The notes beneath the pieces are model-generated. The model did not search any database. It was given only the letters and a program-made list of their open reading frames with translations, and had not been told where the DNA came from. The position numbers were made by a program, and so were the translations under genes. A stretch of DNA of 64,000 nucleotides from Burkholderia sp. Ax-1724 (GTDB taxonomy: Bacteria > Pseudomonadota > Gammaproteobacteria > Burkholderiales > Burkholderiaceae): positions 151,596 to 215,595 of the forward strand of contig NZ_VWWL01000011.1 in the NCBI RefSeq assembly GCF_011752995.1, in the 5' to 3' direction. Numbering within the stretch: position 1 is the first letter of the stretch; each line of letters opens with the position of its first letter. Positions 7,197 through 17,177 of this stretch are shown here, piece after piece.

Positions 7197-8855
7197 TCAT
7201 GGCGGATTCGCGCCACCGTTGCTCACGGCAGCGGATGCAGCCGCAGCAGCAGAGGAAACCGCCGCCGCAGAAGCCGCCCCCGCCTCCCCGCTTTGCGCCG
7301 CCGCGCGCGCACTCCCGCCACGCGGGTCATGCAACTGATCCGCCGACCACCCGCCCCCTAGATCGCCGAACAACGACGCTGCATGCAACAGCCGCGACTC
7401 CTGCACGTTCAACGCGGTCTGCTGCGTGCTCAGTTGCGTGGCCTGCGCGGTCGCGACCGTCGTGTAGTCGACGGTGCCGGCCTGGTACTCGTTGAAGGCG
7501 ATCTCCGCGCCGCGGTTCGCGTCGCGCACGGCCGCTTCGAGCACGTCGGCCTGCTCCGCGAGAATGCGCAAGCCGGACAGATCGTCCTCGACGTTCTGGA
7601 ACGCCGTCAACACCGTGCCGCGATAACTGGCCACGGCCGAATCGTAGGCCGCTTTCGCCGCATCGACGTCGGCGCTGCGCAGGCCGCCGTCGAACAGCGT
7701 TTCGCTCGCGCTGGCGCCGAGCGACCACACGTAGTTCGCCACCTTGAGCAGACCGGCCAGCGGCGACTGCGTGAAGCCGGCCGCGCCCGAGAGCGAAATC
7801 TCCGGGTAATACGCGGACACCGCGACGCCGATCGCCGCGTTCTGCGCGGCCATCTTGCGCTCGGCCGCGGCGATGTCGGGCCGGCGTTCGAGCAGCGTCG
7901 ACGGCACGCCGACCGGCACCGACGGCAGCACCGGCATCCCGGGATCGTGAGCGATCGACAGTTCTTCCGGGTTCTTGCCGACCAGCACCGCAATCGCATG
8001 CGCGTACTGCGCGCGCGCAACGCCGAGCGCGATCAGATCGGACTTCGCGGTATTGAGCTGCGTGCGCGCGGTAATCACGTCGCTCGGCGCAATCGTGCCC
8101 GCGCGGTCCTGCTCGGTGACGACGTCGAGAAAGTGCTGATACGCGACGACGGTCTGCTGCAACAGGTCGATGTTCGCGTCGCTCGTGCGCAGTTCGATGA
8201 TCGCGGTCGCGAGCGCCACCTGCTCGGAGAGCGTCGCATTCGCGAGCGTCGCTTCGGTGGCCTGGGCGTTCGCCGCGTTCTCCTCGACCGTGCGGCGCAC
8301 CTGGCCCCACAGGTCCGGCGCCCAGCTGACGTTGCCTTCGAGCGAGCCCGCGTTGGCGATGCGCGTCGCCGTGCCGTTCAGCGTCGTGGCCGAGGCGCGC
8401 TCGCGCGTGGCCGAGCCGGTCGCGCCGAGCGTCGGGAACAGGCTCGCGTGCGCGGCGCGCACTTCGGCAAGCGCTTCCTGGTAGTTCGCGTAGTCCGCGC
8501 GCACGGTCTGGTTCGATACCGCGACAAGCGGTTCGAGTTCGTCGATCAGCGGATCGTTGAACGCGGTCCACCACGTACCCTTCGGCGCGCCCGCGTTGGG
8601 CTCGGCCTGGGTCCAGCCCGGCAGTTCGGCATAGGTAGCGGGCACGCGCACCTGCGGCCGGTGATAGTCGGGGCCGACCATGCAGCCGGCATTCAGCAGC
8701 GCGAGCAGCGTAACGGCGAGCGTCGCGGCGGACGGCCAACGCCATGAACCGGCGCGGCCGACATCGCCGCCACGGGCCGAAGCACGGCTCGCGCTACGCG
8801 CACGCTGCGCCGAATCCCGCGCACCCAAACGTGTGATGAAAATCTTCATGGTCAT
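7197..8855 (-). CDS. Outer-membrane factor lipoprotein of RND efflux system (NodT family)
   Basis: The 552-residue protein is a TolC/NodT-type channel. A signal segment ends in the lipobox LLNAGC (Cys58) and is followed by MVGPDYHRP, the usual start of mature NodT proteins. Two outer-membrane-efflux repeats with coiled-coil helices follow (ELEPLVAVSNQTVRADYANY and TLFDGGLRSADVDAAKAAY). The C-terminus is alanine-rich and of low complexity. The ATG overlaps the stop of the upstream RND gene by 4 bp. It is the exit duct of the tripartite pump. The 40 residues before the signal sequence suggest that a later start is possible. Confidence 0.9.
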   Translation of the reverse strand: MTMKIFITRLGARDSAQRARSASRASARGGDVGRAGSWRWPSAATLAVTLLALLNAGCMVGPDYHRPQVRVPATYAELPGWTQAEPNAGAPKGTWWTAFNDPLIDELEPLVAVSNQTVRADYANYQEALAEVRAAHASLFPTLGATGSATRERASATTLNGTATRIANAGSLEGNVSWAPDLWGQVRRTVEENAANAQATEATLANATLSEQVALATAIIELRTSDANIDLLQQTVVAYQHFLDVVTEQDRAGTIAPSDVITARTQLNTAKSDLIALGVARAQYAHAIAVLVGKNPEELSIAHDPGMPVLPSVPVGVPSTLLERRPDIAAAERKMAAQNAAIGVAVSAYYPEISLSGAAGFTQSPLAGLLKVANYVWSLGASASETLFDGGLRSADVDAAKAAYDSAVASYRGTVLTAFQNVEDDLSGLRILAEQADVLEAAVRDANRGAEIAFNEYQAGTVDYTTVATAQATQLSTQQTALNVQESRLLHAASLFGDLGGGWSADQLHDPRGGSARAAAQSGEAGAASAAAVSSAAAAASAAVSNGGANPP

Positions 8856-11800
8856 GCCTTCGTATCCGGTTGCCCCGGCTTCGCGTCGCGGTTCCAGCGC
8901 AGGCCGTCGGACCATCTGACGAGCCGCGCGCGCAGGCGGTCGAGGTACAGATAGATCACCGGCGTCGTGTACAGCGTAAACACCTGGCTCAGGAGCAAGC
9001 CGCCCATCACCGTGATACCGAGCGGCTGACGCAGCGAGCCGCCCTGGCCCATGCCGACCGCGAGCGGCACCGCGCCGAGCACGGCCGCGAACGTCGTCAT
9101 CATGATCGGCCGCAGGCGGATCAGCGCGGCCGCGTGGATCGCGTCGCGCGCGGGCATGCGCTCCTGGCGCTGCAACTGGATCGCGACGTCGACCATCATG
9201 ATGCCGTTCTTCTTGACGATGCCGATCAGCAGAATGATGCCGATCAGCGCGATCACCGAGAACGGCGTGTTGAAGATCAGCAAGGCGAGCGTCGCGCCGA
9301 TGCCCGCCGACGGCAGCGTCGAGAGAATCGTCAGCGGATGGATCGAGCTTTCGTACAGCACGCCGAGCACGATATACACGACGCCGAGCGCCGCGATCAC
9401 GAGCAGCGGCACCGTGCCGACCGACTGCGAATAGGCCGCCGCCGCGCCCGCGAACGCGCCGTGAATGCTCGCGGGCATGCCGATCTCGCGGCTCGTGCTC
9501 TCGATCGTCTGCCCCGCCTGGCTCAGCGAACCGCCGGGCGACAGGTTGAACGAGATCGTCGCGGCCACGAGGCCGCTCTGGTGATTCACCTGGGTCGCCG
9601 TGTGGCTGTTCGAATACGAGGCCATCGCCGAGAGCGGCACCATCGTTTCGGCGGCCGTGCTGTCCGCGCTGCCGGTCGAACTGCCGCCCTTGCTGTTGGC
9701 GATGCTGTTGTTCGTCGCGTTCGACTGCGCATTCGCATTGCGCGCGTTGGTGTTGGATGAGGCGCTGCCGCTCTGCGCGCTCGCCGCCGACACCGTGGCG
9801 CCCGGCATCTGCGTGGCGGCCGTGCCGGCCGGGTTGCCCGAGGCCGTGCTCAGATAGATATGGTCGAGCGCCTGCGGATACTGCCAGTACTCGGGCGCGA
9901 CTTCCATCACGACGAAGTACTGGTTGAGCGGGTTGTAGATCGTCGACACGGTGCGCTGGCCGAACGCGTCGTACAGCACGTTGTCGACCTGGTTCGGCGC
10001 GAAGCCGTAGCGCGCCGCCGTCGCGCGATTGATCTTCACATAGGTTTGCAGGCCGTTCTGCTGCAGGTCCGAGTTCACGTCGAGCAGTTGTCCATGCGTC
10101 TTCGCGAGCGCGGTGACGAGCTTCGGCGTCCACTTGAAGAGCGCCGCGGAATCGTCGCTCGTCAGCGTGTACTGATACTCGGCCGCCGACTGCCGGCCGC
10201 CGATGCGCAGGTCCTGCTGCGCCTGCAGGAAGAGCCGCGCGCCCGACACTTCGTTGAGCTTGGGCCGCAGCCGGTTCACGACCTCGGTGGCCGTCGCGTG
10301 GCGCTCCGACAGCGGCTTCAGTTCGATGAACACGTTCGCGCTATTGAGCGCGCGGCCGCCCGTGAAGCCCGCGACCGACAGCACCGCCGGGTCTTTCTGC
10401 ACGATCGCCTGCAACTGCGCGAGCTTCTTCTGCATGGCCGGGAACGAGATGCTCTGGTCGGCGATGATCTGGCCGATCAGGATGCCGGTGTCCTGCTCGG
10501 GAAAGAAGGTGGCCGGCACCAGTTTCAGCAGGAACACGTTGCCGATCAGCAGCGCGAACAGCAGCAGGATGACGAGCCGCGCATGATCGAGCACGGCCGT
10601 CAGCGAGCGAGCGTAGAGCGCCTTGAAGCGCTCGAATTGCCGTTCGATCCACCGCGCCCAGCGCGCTTTCGAATGGCCGGCGTTCTCGCGGCTCAGCACG
10701 TACGCGCACATCGCGGGCGTGACCGTCAGCGAGATCACGAGCGAGATGACGATCGCGATCGACAGCGTGATCGCAAACTCGTGGAACATCAGCCCGACGA
10801 TGCCCGGAAACAGGATGATCGGCAGAAACACCGCGATCAGCGAGAGGCTCATCGAGATCACCGTGAAGCCGACCTCGCCCGCGCCCTTCAGCGCGGCCTC
10901 TTTCGGACTCAGCCCCAGCTCCATATGGCGCACGACGTTTTCGAGCACGACGACCGCGTCGTCGACGACGAAGCCGGTGCCGATCGTCAGCGCCATCAGC
11001 GAAAGATTGTCGATGCTATAGCCGAGCAGATACATCGGCCCGAAGCTGCCGATGATCGACAGTGGCAGCGCCACGGCCGGCACCAGCGTCGCGCGCGGCG
11101 ACTGCAGGAAGATAAACACGACGCCGACCACCAGCAGCATCGCGATGAACAGGGTGCGCTCGGTATCGCCGACCGACGACGTGACCGACTCCGAGCGATC
11201 GATCGCGACGCCCACGTGCACGCTGCTCGGCAACGTCGCCTCGATCGACGGCAGCACGCTGCGGATCTGCCGCACGGTGCTCACGACGTTGCTGCCCGGC
11301 ATCGGATAGACGATCACGAGAATCGCCGACTTGCCGTTGAAGAGCCCCGCATTGCGGATGTTTTCGTTCGAGTCGCGCACCTCGGCGACGTCGCGCAACT
11401 GCACCGGCGCGCCGTCGCGATAAGCGACCACGAGGTCGCGATACGGCGCCGCCTTCGTGATCTGATCGTTCGACGTGACGACATAGCGCTGAGCGCCGAC
11501 GTCGAGATGGCCCTTGGCGCTGTCGGCATTGGCCGCGCTGATCGCCGCGCGCACGTCTTCCATGCCGATGCCGTAGCTGTTGAGCTTGCCCGGCTGCAAC
11601 TCGACGCGCACGCTCGGCAACGCGCCGCCGCCGAGCGTGATCTGGCCGACGCCCTGTACCTGCGAGAGCTGCTGCTGGATCACCGAATCGGCGGAATCGT
11701 AAAGCTGCGCCTTGGTCAGCGTGTCCGAAGTCAGCGACAGCACCATGATCGGCGCGTCGGCCGGGTTGTACTGGCGATAGCTCGGATTGCTGCGCAAGGT

Positions 11801-12163
11801 GGTCGGCAGATCGGCGCGCGCGGCCTGGATCGCCGCTTCGACGTCGCGCGCCGCGCCGTTGATGTCGCGCTTCAGGCCGAACTCGACGACGATCAGCGAC
11901 GAGCCGACGTAGTTGATCGAGGTCAGCTCCTCGACGTCGGCCATCGTCGCGAGCCGCCTCTCGAGCGGCTCGGCCACCGTCGCCGCCATGATGTCCGGGC
12001 TCGCGCCCGCCATGTTCGCCTGCACGACGATCACCGGAAACGCGATGTTCGGCAGCGGCGCGACCGGCAGGCGGAAATACGCGAGCGTGCCGGAGATCAG
12101 AATCGCGATGGCGAGCAGCGTGGTCGCCACCGGCCGCCGGATGAAGAGCGCCGGGATGTTCAC
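8852..12163 (-). CDS. mdtC: RND efflux pump subunit, MdtC/MuxC-like
   Basis: The 1103-residue inner-membrane RND transporter has the typical start IRRPVATTLLAIAILISGTLAYFRLPV, twelve helices and two large periplasmic domains. TM4 carries GFVVDDAVVVLENV with the paired aspartates used in proton relay. Together with the preceding MdtB-like protein it forms the heteromultimeric pump known from MdtABC and MuxABC-OpmB. Residues about 775-840 form a Ser/Asn/Ala-rich low-complexity insertion in the second periplasmic domain, which makes it longer than the usual 1025-1040 residues. Overlaps of 4 bp on both sides show a single operon. Confidence 0.9.
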   Translation of the reverse strand: MNIPALFIRRPVATTLLAIAILISGTLAYFRLPVAPLPNIAFPVIVVQANMAGASPDIMAATVAEPLERRLATMADVEELTSINYVGSSLIVVEFGLKRDINGAARDVEAAIQAARADLPTTLRSNPSYRQYNPADAPIMVLSLTSDTLTKAQLYDSADSVIQQQLSQVQGVGQITLGGGALPSVRVELQPGKLNSYGIGMEDVRAAISAANADSAKGHLDVGAQRYVVTSNDQITKAAPYRDLVVAYRDGAPVQLRDVAEVRDSNENIRNAGLFNGKSAILVIVYPMPGSNVVSTVRQIRSVLPSIEATLPSSVHVGVAIDRSESVTSSVGDTERTLFIAMLLVVGVVFIFLQSPRATLVPAVALPLSIIGSFGPMYLLGYSIDNLSLMALTIGTGFVVDDAVVVLENVVRHMELGLSPKEAALKGAGEVGFTVISMSLSLIAVFLPIILFPGIVGLMFHEFAITLSIAIVISLVISLTVTPAMCAYVLSRENAGHSKARWARWIERQFERFKALYARSLTAVLDHARLVILLLFALLIGNVFLLKLVPATFFPEQDTGILIGQIIADQSISFPAMQKKLAQLQAIVQKDPAVLSVAGFTGGRALNSANVFIELKPLSERHATATEVVNRLRPKLNEVSGARLFLQAQQDLRIGGRQSAAEYQYTLTSDDSAALFKWTPKLVTALAKTHGQLLDVNSDLQQNGLQTYVKINRATAARYGFAPNQVDNVLYDAFGQRTVSTIYNPLNQYFVVMEVAPEYWQYPQALDHIYLSTASGNPAGTAATQMPGATVSAASAQSGSASSNTNARNANAQSNATNNSIANSKGGSSTGSADSTAAETMVPLSAMASYSNSHTATQVNHQSGLVAATISFNLSPGGSLSQAGQTIESTSREIGMPASIHGAFAGAAAAYSQSVGTVPLLVIAALGVVYIVLGVLYESSIHPLTILSTLPSAGIGATLALLIFNTPFSVIALIGIILLIGIVKKNGIMMVDVAIQLQRQERMPARDAIHAAALIRLRPIMMTTFAAVLGAVPLAVGMGQGGSLRQPLGITVMGGLLLSQVFTLYTTPVIYLYLDRLRARLVRWSDGLRWNRDAKPGQPDTKA

Positions 12164-15100
12164 GGCGCGCCCTCGGTGCCGCCCGCGGGCGGCGGCTCAC
12201 CGGACTCGCTGCCGTCGTTGCCGCCGCGCGGGTTGCGCGCGGCGCGCCAGCGCTTCACGCGCGCCGCCATGCGGTCGAAGAACAGATAGATCACCGGCGT
12301 GGTGAACAGCGTCAGCATCTGGCTCAGCGTCAGGCCGCCGATGATCGCGAGACCGAGCGGCCGGCGCAGTTCCGACCCCGTGCCGGTGCCGAGCAGCATC
12401 GGCAGCGCGCCGAGCATCGCCGCGAGCGTGGTCATCAGGATCGGGCGGAAGCGCAGCAGCGACGCCTGGAAAATCGCCTCGCGCGGCGGCTTGCCGTGAT
12501 TGCGTTCGGCGTCGAGCGCGAAGTCCACCATCATGATCGCGTTCTTCTTGACGATGCCGATCAGCAGCACGATGCCGATGATGCCGATCACGTCGAGATC
12601 GCTGCCCGCGAGCATCAGTGCGAGCAAGGCGCCGATGCCGGCCGAGGGCAGCGTCGAGAGAATCGTGACCGGATGGATGAAGCTCTCGTACAGCACGCCG
12701 AGCACGATATACACGGCGACGAGCGCCGCGATCAGCAGATAGACCTCGCTGGAAAGCGAATCCTCGAACGCGGCGGTTGCGCCTTGCAGCGACGAGGTGA
12801 TCGACGGCGGCAGGTTCACGGCCTGCTCGGCCGCGTGAATCTCCTTGACCGCCGTGCTCAGCGAGGCGCCCTTCGCGAGATTGAACGAGATCGTCACCGA
12901 GGGGAACTGCGCGAGATGGCTGATGACGAGCGGCGATTTTTTGATCTCGATCTTCGCGATGCCCGACAACGGCACCTGCCCCGTGCTGCTGGTCTGACTC
13001 GGCAGATAGAGATTGCCGAGCGATTGCACGCTCGGCAGCGTCTCCGGCTTGGCGACGAGAATCACGCGGTACTGGTTCGACTGCTCGAAGATCGTCGACA
13101 CGATGCGCTGGCCGAGCGCGTCGTACAGCGCGTTGTCGATCGTTGCGGGCGTGATGCCGAAGCGCGCGGCCAGTTGCCGGTTGACCTCGACGTTCACGCT
13201 GAGGCCGTCGCTATTGAGGTCGCTCTGCACGTCTTCGAGAGACGCAATGCGCTTCAGCCGCGCGACGAGGTCCGGCACGTACTGCTGGAACGCCTGCTGG
13301 CTCGGTCCGCGCAATACGAAGCTGTACTGGTTCGGCGAGACGGTCGTATCGAGCGTCAGGTCCTGCTCGGGCTGCATGTAGAGCTTCACGCCGGGCACCT
13401 GCGCGACTTCCTGCGCGAGCCGCCGCGCGACTTCCTGCGCGGTGTCGGAACGCTGGTCGCGATCGCGCAGATTGATCAGGAAGCGGCCGTTGTTGAGCGT
13501 CGCATTGATGCCGTCGATGCCGACGTACGAGGTCAGCGAAACCACGTCCGGGTCCTTCAGGATCTCCTCGGCGAGCGCGCTCTGGCGCTTGACCATCGCC
13601 GAGTACGAAACCGAGTTGTCGGCCACGCTGATGCCCTGGATCACGCCGACGTCCTGCACCGGGAACAGGCCCTTCGGAATCACCACGTACAGGAGGCCGG
13701 TCAGCACGACGGTGCCGATCGCGACCATCAGCGTCAGCGTCTGATGGTCGAGCACCCACGCGAGGCCGCGCTCGTAGGCGGCGAGCGTTTTGTCGAACAG
13801 GCCCTCGCTGATGCGCTCGAAGCGGCTCGGATGCCGCTCGGCCTGCGCGCGCAGCATGCGCGCGCACAGCATCGGCACGACCGTCAGCGAGACGATGGCC
13901 GAGATCACGATCGTGACCGCGAGCGTCACCGCAAATTCGCTGAACAGACGCCCGATCACGCCGCCCATGAACAGCAGCGGAATCAGCACCGCGATCAGCG
14001 AAACGGTCAGCGAGAGAATCGTGAAGCCGATCTGCCCCGCGCCTTCGAGCGCGGCTTCGAGCGGCGTCATGCCCTCTTCCAGATAGCGCACGATGTTCTC
14101 GATCATCACGATCGAGTCGTCGACCACGAAGCCGGTCGCGATGATGAGCGCCATCAGCGAGAGGTTGTCGATCGAGTAGTTCAGCTGGTACATCACGGCC
14201 AGCGTGCCGATCAGCGAGACCGGCACCGAGACGCTCGGAATCAGCGTGGCGGGCACGTTGCGCAGGAACACGAAGATCACCGCGACCACCAGCACGATCG
14301 CGAGAATCAGCTCGAACGCGGCGTCCGCGACCGAGGCGCGAATCACGCCGGTGCTGTCCGACACCACGGTCACTTTCATGCCGGCCGGCAGCGTCGATTC
14401 GAGTTGCGGCAACTCCTTCATGATCTGGTTGACGGTCGCGATCACGTTCGCGCCCGGTTGCCGCTGCACGTTCAGCACGATCGCGGGCGAGCCGTTGTAC
14501 CACGCGCCGCGCTCGACGTCCTGCGGCGCCTGGCTCACGCGCGCGACGTCGCGCAGGAACACCGGCGAGCCGTTCTGATACGCGATCACCGTGTCGAGAT
14601 AGTCCTTCGGATCGGTGATCTGGTCATTGCCGTTGATCGTGTAGTCGAGGTCCGGGCCGTCGAAATTGCCCTTCGGCTGGCTCACGTTGACGTAGCTGAG
14701 CAGCGTGCGCAGATCGTCGATATTGAGGCCGTAGGCGGCGAGCTTGTGCGGGTCCGCCTCGACGCGGATCGCCGGCACGTTGCCGCCGCTCGTCGTCACG
14801 ACGCCGACACCCGAGACTTCCGAAATCTTCGTGCCGAGGCGGTTGTTGGCGACGTCCTGCAACTGCGTCAGCGACATCGACTTCGAGGTGACCGCGAGCG
14901 TGAGGATCGGCTGGTCGGCCGGATTGACCTTCGCGTAAGTCGGCGGTGCGGGCAGGCCCGAGGGCAGATAGCTGTTCGACGCGTTGATCGCCTGCTGCAC
15001 GTTCTGCTCGGCGATGTCGAGGTTCAGCGAGAGATCGAACTGCAGCGTGATGACCGAGGCGCCGTCCGAGCTATACGAGGTCATCTGCTGCAAGCCGGGA

Positions 15101-15321
15101 ATTTCGCCGAGCTGCACTTCGAGCGGCGCGGTGACGGTGGTCGCCATCACGCTCGGGCTCGCGCCCGGATAGAAGGTCTGCACCTGGATCGTCGGATAGT
15201 CGACGTTCGGCAGCGACGAGACCGGCAGCACGCGCATCGCGACGAGCCCGACGAGCACGAGCGCGATCATCAGCAGCAGCGTCGCGACCGGTCGGAGAAT
15301 GAAGAGGCGCGAGATGTTCAT
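12160..15321 (-). CDS. mdtB: RND efflux pump subunit, MdtB/MuxB-like
   Basis: The 1053-residue RND protein begins MNISRLFILRPVATLLLMIA and contains VLPVSSLPNVDYPTIQVQT, typical of MdtB. The TM4 motif GFVVDDSIVMIENIVRYLEEG has the proton-relay aspartates. The C-terminus is a short Gly/Pro-rich tail. It is encoded 15 bp after the adaptor gene and overlaps the MdtC gene by 4 bp. Substrates of MdtABC-type pumps include bile salts, novobiocin and some beta-lactams in other species; the substrate here is not deducible. Confidence 0.92.
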   Translation of the reverse strand: MNISRLFILRPVATLLLMIALVLVGLVAMRVLPVSSLPNVDYPTIQVQTFYPGASPSVMATTVTAPLEVQLGEIPGLQQMTSYSSDGASVITLQFDLSLNLDIAEQNVQQAINASNSYLPSGLPAPPTYAKVNPADQPILTLAVTSKSMSLTQLQDVANNRLGTKISEVSGVGVVTTSGGNVPAIRVEADPHKLAAYGLNIDDLRTLLSYVNVSQPKGNFDGPDLDYTINGNDQITDPKDYLDTVIAYQNGSPVFLRDVARVSQAPQDVERGAWYNGSPAIVLNVQRQPGANVIATVNQIMKELPQLESTLPAGMKVTVVSDSTGVIRASVADAAFELILAIVLVVAVIFVFLRNVPATLIPSVSVPVSLIGTLAVMYQLNYSIDNLSLMALIIATGFVVDDSIVMIENIVRYLEEGMTPLEAALEGAGQIGFTILSLTVSLIAVLIPLLFMGGVIGRLFSEFAVTLAVTIVISAIVSLTVVPMLCARMLRAQAERHPSRFERISEGLFDKTLAAYERGLAWVLDHQTLTLMVAIGTVVLTGLLYVVIPKGLFPVQDVGVIQGISVADNSVSYSAMVKRQSALAEEILKDPDVVSLTSYVGIDGINATLNNGRFLINLRDRDQRSDTAQEVARRLAQEVAQVPGVKLYMQPEQDLTLDTTVSPNQYSFVLRGPSQQAFQQYVPDLVARLKRIASLEDVQSDLNSDGLSVNVEVNRQLAARFGITPATIDNALYDALGQRIVSTIFEQSNQYRVILVAKPETLPSVQSLGNLYLPSQTSSTGQVPLSGIAKIEIKKSPLVISHLAQFPSVTISFNLAKGASLSTAVKEIHAAEQAVNLPPSITSSLQGATAAFEDSLSSEVYLLIAALVAVYIVLGVLYESFIHPVTILSTLPSAGIGALLALMLAGSDLDVIGIIGIVLLIGIVKKNAIMMVDFALDAERNHGKPPREAIFQASLLRFRPILMTTLAAMLGALPMLLGTGTGSELRRPLGLAIIGGLTLSQMLTLFTTPVIYLFFDRMAARVKRWRAARNPRGGNDGSESGEPPPAGGTEGAP

Positions 15322-15336
15322 CGGCGCGGCGGTCCG

Positions 15337-16656
15337 TTACGACGAAGCGGCGGATGACGACGCCGGCGCAGCGGGCTTCGCGGCAGGCGGAAAAACGCGC
15401 TGCAGGAGGCGCTTGAAGCCGCTCTCCGAAGCGGCCTCGGGCTTCGCCGCCGCACCGCCCATGCCACCCTCGCCAGCCGCGCCGCTCGCGCCGTTCACGC
15501 CCGCCGCCGCGGGCTTCGCATGGGCCGGCTCGATCTTCGCGCCGTCGCTGAGCCGGTCGGTGCCGTCCGTCACGACCTGGTTGCCCGCCGCGAGGCCGGA
15601 GAGGATCACCGTATTCCTGCCGTCGCTCGGGCCGAGCTTCACCTTGTGCACCGACACCGTGCCGTTCGCATTGACCAGATACACGTAGTCGCCCGGCGCG
15701 CCGGTCTGCACCGCGGCGGTCGGCACGAGCACGGCGTTGCTCATCGTATCGACGAGCAGCTTCACGTTGACGAACTCGTTCGGGAACAGCGCCTCGTCGT
15801 CGTTGGCGAAGGTGGCCCGCAAGGTCACGGTGCCGGTCGCGGTCGCCATCTGGTTGCTGATCGCGTAGAGCGTGCCGGTGGCGATCTCGCGCGCGTTGTC
15901 GCTCGAATACGCGGTGACCGGCAATTTCGCGCCGCTGTTCATGCGCTGCACGATCGAGGCAAGCGCGTCCTGCGGCACCGTGAACTGCACCGTGGTCGGC
16001 TTGACCGCCGTGATGACGACGATCCCCGTCGACGACGACGCGGTCACGTAGTTGCCCGGATCGACGAGGCGCAGGCCGACCTTGCCGGCGATCGGCGCGG
16101 TGATGCGGCAATAGGCGAGATCGAGATCGAATTGCGCGATGTTGGCGAGATCGGCCTGCACGGCCGCCTCGTCCTGCTGCACGAGGAACTGCTGATCGGC
16201 GAAGGTCTGCTGCGCGATCGACTTGCGCTCGTTCAACTGCGTGTAGCGCGCGAGATCGGCGCGCGCCTGGGCGAGCGAGGCGCGGTCCTTGGCGAGCGTC
16301 GCCTGCGCCTGCTGCTTGCTGATCTGGTACTGGCGCGGATCGATCTGCGCGAGGAACTGGCCCTTCTGCACTTCCTGGCCTTCGTGATAGCCGACCTCGG
16401 TCAGGTAGCCGCTCAGTTGCGGCAGCACGGTCACGGTGGCGGTGGGCGTCACCGTGCCGAGCTCGCTCAGCGTGACCGGCATCGAGCCGAGCGTCGCGCT
16501 CGCGACCGTAACGACGATGGCCGTGTTCTCGCGCGCGGGCTTCTTGCGCGTCAGCACATGCATCGCAACCAGCGCGATCAGCACGAGCACGATCGCCACG
16601 AAGATGACGAGCCCGCGTCGGGAGCGCTTCGGCGGCGGGGACACGGCTTCGCTCAT
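15337..16656 (-). CDS. mdtA: RND efflux periplasmic adaptor (membrane fusion protein), MdtA-like
   Basis: The 439-residue HlyD-family adaptor has one N-terminal membrane helix (GLVIFVAIVLVLIALVAMHVL). A lipoyl half-motif follows (LPQLSGYLTEVGYHEGQEVQKGQFL), then an alpha-hairpin rich in Gln/Ala, the second lipoyl part (YCRITAPIAGKVGLRLVDPG) and beta-barrel domains. The C-terminal 50 residues are Ala/Gly/Pro-rich. The ATG is preceded by GGAG. It is the first gene of the operon and links the RND pumps to the outer-membrane channel. Confidence 0.92.
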   Translation of the reverse strand: MSEAVSPPPKRSRRGLVIFVAIVLVLIALVAMHVLTRKKPARENTAIVVTVASATLGSMPVTLSELGTVTPTATVTVLPQLSGYLTEVGYHEGQEVQKGQFLAQIDPRQYQISKQQAQATLAKDRASLAQARADLARYTQLNERKSIAQQTFADQQFLVQQDEAAVQADLANIAQFDLDLAYCRITAPIAGKVGLRLVDPGNYVTASSSTGIVVITAVKPTTVQFTVPQDALASIVQRMNSGAKLPVTAYSSDNAREIATGTLYAISNQMATATGTVTLRATFANDDEALFPNEFVNVKLLVDTMSNAVLVPTAAVQTGAPGDYVYLVNANGTVSVHKVKLGPSDGRNTVILSGLAAGNQVVTDGTDRLSDGAKIEPAHAKPAAAGVNGASGAAGEGGMGGAAAKPEAASESGFKRLLQRVFPPAAKPAAPASSSAASS

Positions 16657-17177
16657 GTTGATCTCCGTGGACGGATAGTAGCGTCGATGATCGGTGGAAA
16701 CGTCGTCCTCTGATGGGACTGCGCAAAAGTGCCATGGTTTGCGCGCGTTGTCATCAGTCGAAGTCCTCTGGACGTGCTGTTATCTGAACGTAAGGAAGCG
16801 GGGCCGTGCTTGGGACCGCGTATCGGGCCGCGTATCGAGGCGCCAACGGCACGCAAGCGCGATGCCCGCATGGCGCCAATGTAGCCGGGCTGCCGAACGC
16901 TTGAGTTACAGCGGTGCAACAGTTGACGCGGTGAAAGGCAACGCGGCCCCGCGCGGCGCCCGGACAGGCGGGCTCGGGGCCGCGTGGAAGGGGATCGATC
17001 GGCCGTGGCCGGCCGCGCGCGGCTGCAATATGCGGTAACGAAAAACGGCCGGGCCGCCCCGGCAGGACCCGCTCCGCTGTCTAAAGCGCGTCACAATCGA
17101 CCGCTATCATGCGAGCCCGGCTTCTTTCCCGCCTCTTTCCGCGACATAACCCTCCAGGCCGCGCGCCTGTCACCCCG
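16657..17177. other. Intergenic region between divergent efflux operon and hydroxylase gene
   Basis: About 520 bp that should hold both divergent promoters. A TTGACG at 16923-16928 could be a -35 for the rightward gene, but I see no convincing -10. No regulator gene adjoins the efflux operon. Confidence 0.4.

Noticed and set aside
9860..15357. Very long plus-strand frames opposite the two RND genes
   Set aside because: They are antisense shadows of high-GC3 genes: Arg/His/Asp-rich translations without any family motif, exactly opposite confident RND proteins.
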